Assembly: GCA_019694315.1 (NCBI GenBank)
Contig: JAIBCE010000016.1
Coordinates: 1 to 48,275 of the forward strand
Source: Sandaracinaceae bacterium
GTDB lineage: Bacteria; Myxococcota_A; Polyangia; Polyangiales; Sandaracinaceae
DNA length: 48,275 nucleotides
Direction of reading: 5' to 3'
In this document: positions 48,255-48,275 of the stretch, in pieces
How positions within the stretch are numbered: the first letter of the stretch is position 1
How the letters are laid out: each line of letters begins with the position of its first letter
The notes under the pieces: model-generated
What the model saw: the letters and a program-made list of their open reading frames with translations, nothing else
What the model was told of the DNA's origin: nothing
Database searches by the model: none
Made by a program: the position numbers and the translations under genes

Positions 48255-48275
48255 TCGCGGGCACGTCGGACGCGC

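Overview
The window is about 48 kb of very GC-rich, densely coding bacterial chromosome. Its gene content fits a Myxococcota-type (former Deltaproteobacteria) predator/saprophyte, perhaps near the Sandaracinaceae/Polyangiales. The signs are many lipoproteins with Cys-rich or FG-GAP-like domains, a membrane Ser/Thr kinase with PEGA, FHA and SUMF1 partners, several two-component systems, and housekeeping genes scattered among secreted proteins. The taxonomic call is inference from gene style only. I see no rRNA, tRNA, CRISPR array, insertion sequence, integrase or phage gene.

Layout. 1-8.6 kb: the front part of a ParA/MinD-like ATPase (cut by the left edge), an HNH endonuclease, a 155-bp tandem repeat, a lamin-tail lipoprotein, a RecD2-type helicase, a beta-lactamase-fold hydrolase and truD. 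8.6-18 kb: a DnaJ-like protein with no J domain and a C-terminal membrane anchor, a large FG-GAP-like lipoprotein, a pterin dehydratase divergent from a fatty-acid-hydroxylase-family enzyme, a di-haem lipoprotein and a DUF3516 helicase. 18-25.7 kb: murI, a 22-bp minisatellite, a secreted protein, and a four-gene overlapping operon (FHA/winged-helix regulator, Ser/Thr kinase, PEGA protein, SUMF1 lipoprotein) that looks like one signalling module. 25.7-33.6 kb: an orphan membrane protein, mtfA divergent from an AlkD-like gene, then typA, a spermidine-synthase-fold protein and a sugar-dehydrogenase/cytochrome lipoprotein. 33.6-42 kb: an OmpR-type regulator, histidine kinase and secreted Cys-repeat protein in one run, gpmI, a single-domain receiver, a lipoprotein and rseP. 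42-48.3 kb: a nucleosidase-fold protein, a divergent phosphofructokinase-like protein, and a four-gene soluble phosphorelay (HTH-receiver, PAS histidine kinase, Rcp1-type receiver, receiver-kinase-receiver hybrid).

The most useful cross-cutting observation is regulatory. Eight genes carry a -10-like hexamer (TAnnnT or GATACT) ending 6-7 bases before the start codon, which predicts leaderless transcripts and settles several start codons (for example murI at 18907). Other genes have clear GGAGG-type ribosome binding sites, so both initiation modes appear to coexist. Candidates for undescribed biology are the FHA-kinase-PEGA-SUMF1 operon with its degenerate NtrC-like regulator, the J-less tail-anchored DnaJ homologue, the structured 155-bp tandem repeat, and the phosphofructokinase paralogue with altered active-site motifs.
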